Below, in pieces: positions 34,940-45,071 of a DNA stretch of 64,000 nt; the stretch's first letter is position 1, and the number at the start of each line of letters is the position of its first letter. Origin of the DNA: Oncomelania hupensis (Eukaryota > Mollusca > Gastropoda > Littorinimorpha > Pomatiopsidae); the NCBI GenBank assembly GCA_036898135.1, contig CM072522.1:124001-188000 (forward strand), given 5' to 3'. Under the pieces are notes generated by a model that saw only the letters and a list, made by a program, of their open reading frames with translations, had not been told where the DNA came from and did no database searches. Both the position numbers and the translations under genes were made by a program.

Positions 34940-35683
34940 ATGTGGTGCGAAGCAGTCCCGTTGTCAGCGATCGATACCAGGAAGATTGCAGATGCACTCA
35001 TCGCCATCTTTACCAGAGTCGGATTCCAGGACAGCATTAGAACGGACAACGGATCTCAGTTCACCGGCCGCCTGATGCAAGACGTGTTCGAGTTGATACA
35101 AGTTCATCACATTCGCACAGCACCGTACCACCCAGCCAGCAACGGACAAGTAGAAAGACTGAATGGAACCCTCCTCACCATCCTCAGGAAAGTAGCCGAC
35201 GACAATCCAGAATTAGAAGCGTTGGACACCTACGTGAATGCGGCACTGTTCGCATATCGAGAAACACCCCATGCAGCCACAGGTTACACCCCGTCAACAT
35301 TGCTATTCGGCAGACCTCTAGCAGGACCGCTAGAAGCCCTACGCAGAAGTTGGACGGAAGCCAAGAAAGACGACACACCCAGAGGTGCCACCAAGTACGT
35401 CGCAAACCTGCAGGAAACCCTCAAAGCCACGTGGAAGAAAGCTGGTGAAGCACTGAAGAAGGCAAGATCCCGTTAGGCGAAGTACTACAACCGCCACGCG
35501 AAGGACCGAGAACTGCAAGTAGGCGATCAAATACTAATCTTACTCCCAAGTGGAACCAACAAGCCGGACATCGCTTGGAGAGGACCGTACCAGGTGACTG
35601 CCAAGAAATCCAAGACAGTCTACCAAGTAGAGGTAAACGGGAGAGCCCGATACCACCACATCAATCTCCTCAAGAAAAAATAA
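34940..35683 (+). pseudogene. LTR-B2 integrase, C-terminal two thirds
   Basis: The open part starts inside the catalytic core (WCEAVPLSAIDTRKIADAL), followed by RTDNGSQFTG with Asp36 and NGQVERLNG with Glu72 (35 residues apart). Then come FAYRETPHAATGYTP and a basic C-terminal region. TAG at 35,474-35,476 interrupts it. The frame continues with KYYNRHAKDRELQVGDQI and GPYQVTAKKSK to a natural-looking end at 35,683. The first core Asp and the zinc domain are missing through the internal deletion. Confidence 0.8.
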
Positions 35684-35917
35684 CCGACCAGCGACCCCCA
35701 GCACTCACAACCTGCTAGCCATCGCCATCGCGGAAGAAGGAGAAAGCATGGAGACGAATGCAGTAGAGTATCCCATGCATTCAAAAGAAACCCACAAGGA
35801 CGTGATACTCAACGGAGACCTAGCCGCCAAACAGCAACAGCAAGTACTACAGGTCATTCGACAACATCAGACTGTGCTCACAGACCGACCAGTGAGGACA
35901 GACCTCGTCGAAGTAAC

Positions 35918-37243
35918 CCTAACGTGACCGACCCAACACCCGTCCGCCAGAAGCTCTACCCGATGCCACTGTCACAGCAGCGAGCCATCAAGGAAGAGAT
36001 AGACACCTTATTGGCAGCCGGAATCATCTCAGCGTCTACTTCCCCCTACAACGCAGGCACGGTATTGTTGCGAAAACCCAACGGAGAGCATCGACTGTGC
36101 ATCGACTTCAGACTCCTGAATGCCGTAACGCAGTTCCAGCCAGAGCCACTCCCGGACCAGACCGATCTCTTTGTCAAGCTACAGCGAGCGAAGTACTTCT
36201 CACGCATCGACCTCAGCAAAGGGTACTATCAGATACCAGTACAACCACAAGTCCGACAGTACCTAGCGTTTAGCACTATGGAAGGACACTTCGAGTTCAA
36301 CTTACTTCCATTCGGACTACACAACGCACCCAGCATCTTCAGCGCCATGATGCGGAAACTCCTGGCACCCTTGAGCAGCAAGCACCTACACTCGTTTATG
36401 GACAACATCCTCATCGCAACACCTACGTGGGAGAAACATGCCACGCTCCTACAGCGACTACTCGCCCGCCTCAGAGGCACTGGATTGACGGCACGACCCA
36501 CCAAGTGCCAGATTGGATTCACGGAATTAGAATTCCTGGGACACACCATAAGTCAAGGAAGCCTGCGACCGGTAGAAAAGACCGTGAAACGTCTGTTCGA
36601 CGCTCTTAGGCCCATGACCAAAAAGGAAGTGCAGTCGTTTCTAGGACTCTGCGGCTTCTACCAGAAGTTCATCCCCAACTACAACAGCATCGCCGTGCCA
36701 CTGACAAATGGAACCCGGAAAATCGCCCCGGACAAAGTCGTATGGACAGCAGAATGCGAGACTGCGTTCCAAACCCTCAAGGACAAAATGACATCGGCGC
36801 CAGTACTCCACCTACCAGATTTTACACAGCCCTTCGTTCTTCGCACCGACGCCAGTGACTTAGGACTCGGAGCAATACTGCTACAGCGTGACCCCAAGAA
36901 CCCAGAGACGCTATTCCCTGTCGCCTACGCCAGCAGAAAACTGAGACCCGCCGAGACACACTACGCCACGTCGGAGAAAAAATGCCTTGGACTAGTCTGG
37001 GCCATACAGAAGTTTCAACTCTACCTGTATGGGACCCACTTCACAGTTCAGGTGGACCACCAACCACTATCGTTCCTGGCAGCCTCCAAATCCTTGAACT
37101 CTCACCTGACGAGGTGGGCACTCACCCTTCAGGCATACTCTTTCCAAATCGAGTACATCCCGGCAAAGAGAACCACGGAGCCGACTACCTCAGTCGCCAT
37201 CTCGTGGAGGACACAGCAGCTGTCGCCCACCCAACACAACTAA
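35918..37243 (+). pseudogene. LTR-B2 reverse transcriptase and RNase H with altered active site
   Basis: The frame opens after a frameshift near 35,915; there is no ATG start. Reverse transcriptase blocks: QRAIKEEIDTLLAAGII, LCIDFRLLNAVT, SRIDLSKGYYQIPV, FNLLPFGLHNAPSIF. The catalytic YxDD position reads SFMDNILI near residue 157, so the second Asp is Asn. RNase H follows (LRTDASDLGLGAIL, VQVDHQPLSFL) with SEKKC where the related copy at 63,171 has SEKEC. The end is frameshifted near 37,160; the other frame (to 37,347) encodes KENHGADYLSRHL. The protein should be catalytically dead. The substitutions are read directly from the sequence. Confidence 0.9.
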
Positions 37244-37449
37244 GGGGCCAAAGCACCAGAAATCGTCCCCGTCCAGTAAAAACCCTGTCACTAGTGTCCC
37301 TAGCTACCTGGCATAGCATTGCAGCGCAGGTAGAGCAACTTAACTAGTTTGTAAATAGGACCCTAGGATAGTGCAGTGTTAAACTAGGCTCTGTAGTAGA
37401 AAAAAGGTCGAATCCAGTAGTCATCGCCTTTTTTTCAGTTGAGGGAGCC

Positions 37450-38263
37450 TGTAACGATAGCCCCGTTTCCACGGTTTTTAAGATTTTGCTTGTTTAGTCA
37501 GAAGTAAAACTTAGAAGGTTACTGGTAGTCTATAGCAGACGATTAAGGTACTGATGTGTACACACACTGCGAACTTGACGCAAGCCGTGTAGTGACATCA
37601 TCGCAGCCTACGATTGTGTTTCGAAATTTACATCCACTTAGATTTTTCATCCAATAGAACACAGGTAGAGTGGATAGAACCAGTTCTGGCCGATTCAGGC
37701 AAAGCCAGGTAGAGAGTCAGTCTAGTTTGAAACGCTGAGGAGTACACAGTACTCTCTGAAAGAATCTCTCCTGAGAAGATTGGACAGCAGTACTTGTTGA
37801 CTATTCGAATTCAATCAAGTAGCCATGGCCTGACATTGTCAAACAGACGAGCAGGCGTTATATCGTGAGCCCAACTCAGCATAAACAGAACCTAATCGAC
37901 GCTTAGAGTTAGCTGCCGAGGCATCTACAGCATTGTGCGCAGATAGCCCACCCGTCGAACACAAGCCACAACAACACAGATTGTCCCGAAAGCGACCTCA
38001 ACAACAAAGTTAAGTGCATCTTCGCTAAGTGCACTAAAACTCTGTATAAACAGGACTACAGTAGTCCACTCTTTGTAACGACCGCAGTTCGTACACATTT
38101 GTGTATGAAGACGTGATGACGTCACTGCGTTAATTTTCGAATAATTTGTGAACTGTGTTAGGTTAGAGACGAAACATCAGCCTAACTGACAGGACGTAGT
38201 CGTGGGTGCTCTGGGAAAGACCTGATTCTTTAGGAATTACTTTTGCTGTATAAAGAATACAGG

Positions 38264-38295
<32 letters not shown>

Positions 38296-39815
38296 GGTAT
38301 TTATAATGAACTGCTAAGCTATCCTTACGAAAAAGGAAGAGTATTGCTTTTTGTGAATTAGTACGTTTAGGGTACAGAAGAACCCATGTTTGAAAGTACG
38401 ATAACTAATGTCAATACTTATTTGATCAGGTAATTATCATGTGTGATTCAGTTTGTAACTATGATGCCATTTTTATATTCATTCATATGTGAAGATATGG
38501 GGTTGAAATAGGAACGTATTTCAGTTGTATAATTTGTATATCTATTGATGAATGAATGGGTATAAATATGTTATAAAATGAGGTGAGCTGTGTTTGTAAT
38601 ATTGGGCTCATAGTCCATTGTGTGTAGCCTATGCAATGTGTGTACAGTATAAAGTGGCTATACTAGGTATTGTCACAGGAATGGTGACAATAGTGATTGT
38701 AGTGGTGTGGTGGCGTGTAGAAGACATTCTGCAAAGGAAATGGTCTTCAGGCATTAGGAAGTATTTAGATGTGTCAAAGACATATAGTCTCTTTATGGAT
38801 AAGAGTGAAAATTTACGATTGTGTACATGTTGTATACAGCGGGGCGGTTACGGAGCAAAGAACCCCTGATGTGCGGCGGATGGGTCTGGTCCAGATGACA
38901 TCATCTACATAACCGGATGTGGATACCATCATCGCCGTAGCTCTCCTTCGCGCATCATCACTGGGGCAGAAGTGCAACAACGGTGCCGAAGTAAACCTCC
39001 GGATCTACGCCACGAAGACATCTGCAGCGTCTTCAGTGTGGGTGGCTGTGACCCCAGCGTCGGCTAATAATTCCGCGCCTGGAGTGCTTGATCCGCGAAA
39101 TACGGTCGGTAAATAGAAACTGTGAATTCTAGAATCTACAAGTCATCGAAATGAATTCTGTGTGTCGATGCTAATGCAAAAGTGTAGAGTCAAGTGACGT
39201 CCTCAGAAAGGGACAACGACTTCTGCTAGTGTTGAACTCTGGAAGCAACTGTGTGCACTTATCAAGTTGACTGCGTGAACTTACTGAGTAGACTGTGTGC
39301 ACTTATCAAATTGACTGGGTGAACTTATTAAGTTAACTGAGTGCACTTAATTATTATCTGTGTGAATTTATTTATATGCTGGAAGTAATTGTATGATTTG
39401 ATGTATCTGTGAACTTATTGTATACGTGAATGATTTATTGTGTATGTTCATGATTGAATGAGAAATAGTGTAACAGAAGGGCAAAGAGAAACAATTGTGT
39501 AGACTTTGTCCTTGTCTGTAAGCATGTGTGTGGTGAAGGATGAGAAGTTAAAGTAAACAGAGATAGAACACACACCTTTACACTGAGCGTCAGACAGCCA
39601 CACTCACACACTCATTCATTAGATTAAACTTAGTATATTCAAATAGATATTTAATTAAATACACAAAAACCATCCGTTACACTCTTCAAAAACGCTGACC
39701 CTTAAGGCAGAACGTAGCCAGTGCCCGATGAAGAAACAATAGCTGCCTAAATTATCAGCGAGCGAACCATTCACATTGACATTTGAACTTTTAAGGTAGT
39801 TTCGTACATCGATAA
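37450..39815 (+). repeat. LTR-B2 3' LTR, split by solo LTR-C and truncated
   Basis: Pieces 37,450-38,073 and 39,682-39,815. Similarity to the 5' LTR stops after TTTCGTACAT near 39,815, so the last few hundred bases and the right target duplication are lost. The two LTRs differ visibly (TGTCACGAGAGCC and TGTAACGATAGCC at the start), so this is an older insertion than LTR-A. Confidence 0.75.
38074..39681 (+). mobile_element. Solo LTR, family C
   Basis: A 1,608-bp sequence from TGTAACGACCGCAG to CCGTTACA with the exact 5-bp duplication CTCTT at 38,069-38,073 and 39,682-39,686. Removing it restores the LTR-B sequence (CCACTCTTCAA, as at 34,420). It has no coding sequence. A (TTA)n tract lies at about 38,269-38,295. 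Orientation is assumed from the ends only. Confidence 0.85.
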
Positions 39816-41619
39816 TAATCAAACCCCAGGTCACAACACACATGAAACTCCACATGGTTTCTTTTGACTTTTTTGGAAGGGCGCCCTATTTTGACGTCAA
39901 AATAGTTTCCCGTTGAGTTAGAGCTGTTTCAGGATTAGGGTTAGGTTAAGGGTTAGGGTTAGAGGTTATGGTTAGGGTTAGGGATAGCTTCAAAAATTGG
40001 AAATTGTCAAAATAATGTCAAAGAAATGGAAAGTGTGTCAAAATAATCTTTTTTTTTCACAACAGTCATCAGAACGTCGTTTCTACATGTGTGTGTGTGT
40101 ATGTGTGATTGTGTGTGTGTGTGTGGCGAAATAAACGTCGTTATTGTTACACACTCTTTATACTCTACGTTCGTTTGACGTCAAAACAGTGTTCCGTTAG
40201 GGTTATGGCAGTGTTAGGCTTAGGGTTAGGTTAATGGTTTACGTAATGGTTAGTTTCAACAAACGGACACATTAAAAAATAAAATCATTACAACGTACAA
40301 CCGCCGTTTTATATGGTTAAGTGTGTGTATGTATGTATGGGTGTGTATGTATGCATGTGTATGCATGTGTGTGTGAATTTGTGTGAATGTATTTATTATG
40401 TATATGTGTTTGTGAATGTGTATTTATGTGTGTATGGGTGTATTAATGGGTGTGTGTGTGTGTGTGTGTACATGTTAACTGCCACTTCTGTCGACGAACT
40501 CAGGTAAAAGTCACACGTTCTGTCGACCGCTGATTTGTGACGACGTCGTCAGTTTTTGTGACGACGGTCGCCAGAATTTTTAAGGTCAAAATAGCGTTTT
40601 TCACCACTGTTTAGCCGACCGACGTTGAAAGCATGCAAAAAAAACAGTGGTGTCGTTTAAAAGCATAATCTGCCACGTTGGATTGTGTATAACTTACACA
40701 CTTTGAGCCTGGGCTTTTACACTCCTGCTTGATTCCAGTGCCCCTCTCTCTTCGTGTGTATATGTCGTGACCAATCAGATTGCATCGTGACGTGATTAGC
40801 CAACGAGACAACGAATTTTCACGAGATATGTCAGTGCGCCATTGTAAACAATTGCCAACAGTGTGGTAGGTAAAACTTCTTCTTGTTGGGACTTTGATTT
40901 CTTCATATGTTATCAGTTTTCAGCTTAGGACTTTTTAGGATTCATTAAATATTAAACTGAAAATGACTATATGTAGCACCTGACGAATCGAAGTGAAGAA
41001 GATTAATTGGTGCAGACCCGAGACCGACTTGGCAAAGAAAACCCAAACTGTGGTGGATTAGTAGTCTTTTACCTTCACCTTTACCGTCAATTTACCGTCA
41101 ATAGTATGAAATTTGCAGAGCAAGTATGTACTTTTAGCTAGGAACAAGGGTGTATTAGATTCTGGCAAATGTTTTGATTGACAAAATTGCAAGTTGCAAC
41201 ACTTCCACGTAAATGCATAAAACGGCAAAGAATAGACTTAGCCTACATGAGCACAATTTTTTACTGGAGTAGTGAAGATAATTTTATAGAAAATTCTCCA
41301 ATAATATTGACCAACAAAATTATTAACATCATACAAAGCTTCTTCTATCAACAACGCAAAATCAAATCAAAGGTAAATACACTGTTATTGCATGCTTTGT
41401 AAAACAAAACGATCGGATCTATCGTGCACGTCTCTGACGTAACAGAGCTGAGAGTGGGAGTGAGAAATATATGCTTGACCTAATTCCACGTAGCAATATC
41501 ATTATTTATTGCAAATGCTTAATCAGACTATTACTTTGGATAAAAATATAATGACTTTTCATTGTTCAGTGGTCCATCCATGTTCACGGTCTGTGTGTGT
41601 TCTTTCTTTAAGTCCGAGG
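39816..41619. other. Intergenic stretch left of the Polinton
   Basis: No supportable gene. It holds telomere-like TTAGGG variants (39,933-39,984 and about 40,196-40,245), TG-rich tracts (40,088-40,125 and 40,320-40,470) and a stretch near 40,765-40,870 with GACCAATCAG, CGTGACGTGA and AGTGTGGTAGGT. The last could be a promoter or first exon of a host gene, but this is a guess. Confidence 0.5.
39933..39984 (+). repeat. Degenerate telomere-like TTAGGG repeats
   Basis: About eight TTAGGG or near-TTAGGG units (GGTTAGGGTTAG, GGTTATGGTTAGGG). They may be an interstitial telomeric remnant or a chance low-complexity satellite. Confidence 0.6.
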
Positions 41620-41808
41620 AGAGATTGTAATAATGGGCTTGGAACCCCATTGTTTTTCTGACACCCTTTTATTGCAATTTATGGCTGTTTTATGAGCTTT
41701 TTAAAAAGCGCTCCAAAGCACTCTGGGAATCCGCAATTTGCTAAATATAATACATATTTGTATATCTTGCGTCTTTGGTTAAAACAAAAAAAAAATTACA
41801 ACCCTTCT
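41620..41808 (+). repeat. Polinton left terminal inverted repeat
   Basis: 189 bp that match the reverse complement of 56,948-57,133 with about a dozen differences, from AGAGATTG to ACAACCCTTCT. The two copies keep the same order of landmarks (GGAACCCCATTG or CGAACCCCATTG, CTGTTTTATGAGC, ATATCTTGCGTC). Confidence 0.95.
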
Positions 41809-41827
41809 ACATTATGGTTGTATAACA

Positions 41828-42064
41828 TTACACATTAATATCTGCTGGAATGATCTTTTGTTTAACAAGATAGTCCCGAGTAAATAACGATAATGAAAAG
41901 ATACCAACCAGTTTACCAGCATCTGAAAGATCCATTTTTCCTAATTCAATAGGTTTTATTTTTAAAAGAGATTTTGCAATCATAGCATAAGCTGTATTTA
42001 AGCCCACTAAGACAACACTATGGTATCCAAGATTAACAATTGTTTGTTCATATGGTACACTCAT
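41828..42064 (-). CDS. Small hydrophobic Polinton protein
   Basis: 78 residues starting MSVPYEQTIVNLGYHSVVLV. Residues 12-35 are hydrophobic and could span a membrane. A second, weaker hydrophobic stretch (LVGIFSLSLF) follows near 52-61. It is the outermost gene, 20 bp inside the left inverted repeat. Small membrane proteins of this size are common in Polintons and adintoviruses, but I do not recognise a named family. The ATG follows ATATAAAAA, as in its neighbours, which supports the start. Confidence 0.6.
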   Translation of the reverse strand: MSVPYEQTIVNLGYHSVVLVGLNTAYAMIAKSLLKIKPIELGKMDLSDAGKLVGIFSLSLFTRDYLVKQKIIPADINV

Positions 42065-42098
42065 TTTTTATATATAATAAAAAAATAATAATAAATTA

Positions 42099-42545
42099 TT
42101 ACTGCATTGAAAACACATCTAATGATGGCTTCAATGATGGAGATGATTCAATTTCTTTTTCTACAAGTGGTTTTGGGGGTTTCTGTTTATTTTTTCCTTG
42201 GCGGTATTTATATATTATGTACCCACTTGCACCCACTACACCGGCTATACATAAATAATATATGTTATTTGCAGATTGTACTGGTTGTATTGGTTGTATT
42301 GGTTCTTCTTTATTTGTTGTTAATGTTTGTTGCATTATTGTTTCTTCTTTTGGTGATTCCTTTTTTCCTAATATGTTTGCTTTTGTTTGTCTGTTCCATC
42401 TATGTAACTTGTTAAATTCTGCTAACTTCTTTCCAGCTGCAATTCTTCCTGGGCTCTTTTGTTTAGTGACTGTCACTGGGTTCTGTTGATTCTCTGAATT
42501 CTTCACCTCCGTCTCCTTCTCCATCTCCGGATTGGAAGAGTCCAT
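42099..42545 (-). CDS. Basic Polinton protein with one membrane segment
   Basis: 148 residues. The N-terminal half is charged and holds the basic motif SPGRIAAGKKLAEFNKLHRW near residues 31-50, a type of motif seen in small core or membrane proteins of Polintons. A hydrophobic segment (IYYLCIAGVVGASGYIIY) near residues 95-112 is followed by a lysine-rich tail. The gene overlaps the end of the upstream gene by 83 bp in another frame, both on the minus strand. DNA condensation or membrane attachment would fit the composition, but the function is inference. Confidence 0.65.
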   Translation of the reverse strand: MDSSNPEMEKETEVKNSENQQNPVTVTKQKSPGRIAAGKKLAEFNKLHRWNRQTKANILGKKESPKEETIMQQTLTTNKEEPIQPIQPVQSANNIYYLCIAGVVGASGYIIYKYRQGKNKQKPPKPLVEKEIESSPSLKPSLDVFSMQ

Positions 42546-42990
42546 TTTTAATAGCAGAGAAATTTATGTGTTGAAAAGTAATTAGCCCGGCTGAAAATGG
42601 GGTCAACAAGCTTCCAAACTTATAATACAAATTTCTTGATGCCTCACTAATCCCATTAACAATAACTGGATCTTTAATCAAATCATCAAATAAATCATTC
42701 TCACAATCTAAAGTAACAAAGGTCGACACAGCTTTGGTATATAACTTCACAATCGAACGCCCTAAACTTTTAACCATTAAAGCGCCGAGAACTTTATCAT
42801 ATTTATTATGTAATATAATGATGTCTTCTGGCCTCAGTCTTTGCACTTGTTCAGGTGTTAAGTCAACACCGAGATAATACTTTGACTTTCCGGAAGCTAC
42901 TAATGCAACCAGCCTGTCTCTTTTCTCATTGTCAACACCTGTAACTGTAACATTAATAGCTTCTTGCATTAACAAGTCATCACAATTCAT
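42463..42990 (-). CDS. Conserved Polinton protein of unknown function (175 aa)
   Basis: 175 residues starting MNCDDLLMQEAINVTVTGVD. Features include SGKSKYYLGVDLTPEQVQRLRPEDI, a loop ending YDKVLGALMVKSLG and a hydrophobic C-terminal half (YYKFGSLLTPFSAGLITFQHI). An acidic tail comes last. I recall this gene shape from invertebrate Polintons, where it has no known role. It shares a 36-bp divergent promoter region with the plus-strand gene at 43,027 and overlaps the next minus gene, so the three left-end minus genes probably form one transcription unit. Confidence 0.65.
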   Translation of the reverse strand: MNCDDLLMQEAINVTVTGVDNEKRDRLVALVASGKSKYYLGVDLTPEQVQRLRPEDIIILHNKYDKVLGALMVKSLGRSIVKLYTKAVSTFVTLDCENDLFDDLIKDPVIVNGISEASRNLYYKFGSLLTPFSAGLITFQHINFSAIKNGLFQSGDGEGDGGEEFRESTEPSDSH

Positions 42991-43026
42991 TTTAAATACA
43001 AATAAAATAAAAAACTAAATTAAAAA

Positions 43027-43452
43027 ATGGCTGGTGCTGCAATGGTGCTTGGTTCTGCTGCTGTAAATGCCTTAGCCTTTTCAGGATCAAATTATTTGTT
43101 TTCAAAACTGGACAGTAAAGAAGAATCAAAACGGCATAACTTAGCAATAGAAAAATTACAACAAGATCAGGCCGAATACGAGAAAAACAGACTAATGCAG
43201 CTTGATTTTGTTAATAAAGGATTGAAAGAAGAAGGTCATGCTGATAAAACATTCGAAGACGTTGATGAAGCTTTGCACCAATATTATTTATTCACTGGCG
43301 CGACACTACCTTCATTAAAGCAGCCAGTGTTATCTGATTACTACACACCTAACATTGCACCTACAATGTCAGAGACCGGAGAATTAATTTTAATTGTGTT
43401 TGGAATAACAGTAGTTTATTACCTCGTTAAACAAAAATATAAATCTAAATAA
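43027..43452 (+). CDS. Polinton membrane protein with coiled coil (141 aa)
   Basis: 141 residues. An Ala/Gly-rich start (MAGAAMVLGSAAVNALAF) is followed by a helical charged region (EESKRHNLAIEKLQQDQAEYEK) likely to form a coiled coil. A C-terminal hydrophobic segment (ELILIVFGITVVYYLV) near residues 119-135 ends in KQKYKSK, like a tail-anchored protein. The stop codon is three bases before the integrase ATG, suggesting that the two are expressed together. No named family is recognised. Confidence 0.6.
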   Translation: MAGAAMVLGSAAVNALAFSGSNYLFSKLDSKEESKRHNLAIEKLQQDQAEYEKNRLMQLDFVNKGLKEEGHADKTFEDVDEALHQYYLFTGATLPSLKQPVLSDYYTPNIAPTMSETGELILIVFGITVVYYLVKQKYKSK

Positions 43453-43455
43453 AAT

Positions 43456-44430
43456 ATGACTTCGCGTTTGTCTAGATTATATTATTCTAAATCCGGATAT
43501 TGGAAAGGGATGACGGCAGTTAATAAACTAGTAGAAAAGACTGGCTTGTCAGCAAACACAGTTAAACAATGGTTATCGAAGCAAGCTGTATGGCAAATCT
43601 ATCTTCCACCCCCGAAGAAAATAATAAGACCAAAATTTGAAAACTCCAGACCAAATGACACACACCAAATAGATTTGTTATATCTTCCCCATGACAAAAT
43701 ATATAGAAAGAAATACAGGTATGCCCTTACTGTTATTGATATAGCTACCAGGTTTAAAGACGCGCATGCTCTTAGGACAAAAAATTCAGCTGAGGTCGCT
43801 CAAGCCTTAAATGCGATTTATTCAAGAGGGCCTCTAAGGTTCCCTAGACTTATTCAATGCGATGAAGGGTCTGAATTCAAAGGAGCTGTTAACCAGCTTT
43901 TGTTAAAACATAATGTAACTGTTCGAAGAGGAGTTGTTGGATTGCACAGATCACAGGGTATTGTAGAAAACTTTAATCGGCAACTGGCAGAAAGATTATT
44001 CACTTATCAGTATTCAAAGGAACTCTTTACTGAAACCACTAATACAGAATGGGTTGTTAGGCTGCCTCGAGTTTTAAGGGAAATGAATTCAGAACCAACC
44101 AGAGTTACAGGATTAAAACCAGTTGAGGCTATTAAAAAGAAACAGATTGTTGTTACCGTTTCAAAGCCTGGTCAGCCGGATCTAACTTTGATGAACAAAA
44201 CTGTTAGATACCTTTATCAGCCTGGAGAAGTTGCTAATGACACTAGAAGGCGAGCTACAGACCCAATTTGGTCATTAAGCGTTTATGAAGTTGACAGAGC
44301 ATTATCTACTGATCCGCCTGTATATTATTTAAGACCGAGAAGCGATCGTAGAACACCACAAAGAAACTTTGTAAAAGAAGAACTTCAGATTGTTCCACCA
44401 GACACAGAGCCATTAAGATTTCCTAATTAA
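43456..44430 (+). CDS. Polinton integrase (retroviral-type DDE recombinase)
   Basis: 324 residues. It would cut and join the element ends into host DNA in the nucleus. An N-terminal helix-turn-helix-like region (GLSANTVKQWLSKQAVWQIYL) precedes the catalytic core: Asp73 in HQIDLLYLP, Asp136 in QCDEGSEFKG and Glu171 in GIVENFNRQLAERL, spaced as in the D,D-35-E family. A C-terminal domain near 240-310 has GEVANDTRRRATDPIWSLSVYEV, the SH3-like or chromo-type tail region of Polinton integrases. Length is normal and all three catalytic residues are present, so the protein looks functional. A 59-bp copy of its 3' end reappears at 44,952-45,010. Confidence 0.95.
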   Translation: MTSRLSRLYYSKSGYWKGMTAVNKLVEKTGLSANTVKQWLSKQAVWQIYLPPPKKIIRPKFENSRPNDTHQIDLLYLPHDKIYRKKYRYALTVIDIATRFKDAHALRTKNSAEVAQALNAIYSRGPLRFPRLIQCDEGSEFKGAVNQLLLKHNVTVRRGVVGLHRSQGIVENFNRQLAERLFTYQYSKELFTETTNTEWVVRLPRVLREMNSEPTRVTGLKPVEAIKKKQIVVTVSKPGQPDLTLMNKTVRYLYQPGEVANDTRRRATDPIWSLSVYEVDRALSTDPPVYYLRPRSDRRTPQRNFVKEELQIVPPDTEPLRFPN

Positions 44431-44448
44431 GAAAATAAAAGACTAAAA

Positions 44449-44874
44449 ATGACGGACACAGAAAGGTTCTTTAAGGAGTTAGAAATGCTTTTTGATTCTC
44501 CCCACTTTCATATGTTAAAAGATGAACGCTGGAAAATCTTTTTTGAATGCAGACTATATGATCCAGATATTTATAATGGTTTTGACCCCTTCACTGGACA
44601 ATATGAAATAAATGAAGATTACAAAGTTAAATGCAAAAGTGACTTCTCAATAGTCTTTCATAAACTTACAAAAGAAGAATACAACAAAAGTGACTTGTAC
44701 CCAAAATCATATTACTTTAAATATTTTTGGTTACATTTTATTAAACAAGTTCGCAAACTAAATCCTCATGTAGTCAAACAAACTGTTTGTGATTGTGGAC
44801 CCGACTGCGAATGTGATCATGACTGTGAGTATGATTGTTATTGTTTTTGCAAATGTGATGGCTTTTCATATTAA
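44449..44874 (+). CDS. Polinton protein with Cys-rich C-terminus (141 aa)
   Basis: 141 residues, ATG after GACTAAAA. The first 110 residues are rich in aromatic and charged amino acids (ERWKIFFECRLYDPDIYNGF, SYYFKYFWLHFIKQVRKL). The last 30 hold ten cysteines in closely spaced pairs (CDCGPDCECDHDCEYDC, then CFCKC), which could bind metal. It starts 18 bp after the integrase stop. It is not an adenovirus-type protease, as no His-Trp/Asp/Gln/Cys-Gly order is present. I do not recognise a family. Confidence 0.6.
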   Translation: MTDTERFFKELEMLFDSPHFHMLKDERWKIFFECRLYDPDIYNGFDPFTGQYEINEDYKVKCKSDFSIVFHKLTKEEYNKSDLYPKSYYFKYFWLHFIKQVRKLNPHVVKQTVCDCGPDCECDHDCEYDCYCFCKCDGFSY

Positions 44875-44951
44875 AGTTAGGGTTAATTTTTTTTTTAATT
44901 CAATTTATTCAGTTTAAAGTTGTTTTAAAATACTATTTAAAGTTTTGTTAT

Positions 44952-45010
44952 AAGAAACTTTGTAAAAGAAGAACTTCAGATTGTTCCACCAGACACAGAG
45001 CCATTAAGAT
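44952..45010 (+). repeat. 59-bp duplicate of the integrase 3' end
   Basis: Identical to 44,361-44,419, the last coding part of the integrase gene, but followed by AAATGAAC instead of the TTCCTAATTAA end. It has no ATG and is not translated in a long frame. Confidence 0.9.
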
Positions 45011-45071
45011 AAATGAACTATAATCATCACAACTATTACTTACCTTCAACCTTTTTTTTTTGACTTAGTGA

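Larger units (their letters stand above)
33469..39815 (+). mobile_element. LTR-B2: internally deleted Ty3/gypsy element
   Basis: 5' LTR at 33,469-34,835, interior at 34,836-37,449, 3' LTR from 37,450, broken by solo LTR-C and lost after about 39,815. The interior keeps the end of the integrase, then reverse transcriptase and RNase H. Gag, protease and the integrase N-terminus are gone. Integrase before reverse transcriptase is the arrangement known from Gmr1-type gypsy elements. A possible primer site TGGCGAGC starts at 34,843. A polypurine tract GAGGGAGCC (37,441-37,449) abuts the 3' LTR. Confidence 0.8.

Noticed and set aside
39933..39984. True chromosome end
   Set aside because: The repeats are few and degenerate, and ordinary sequence continues on both sides.
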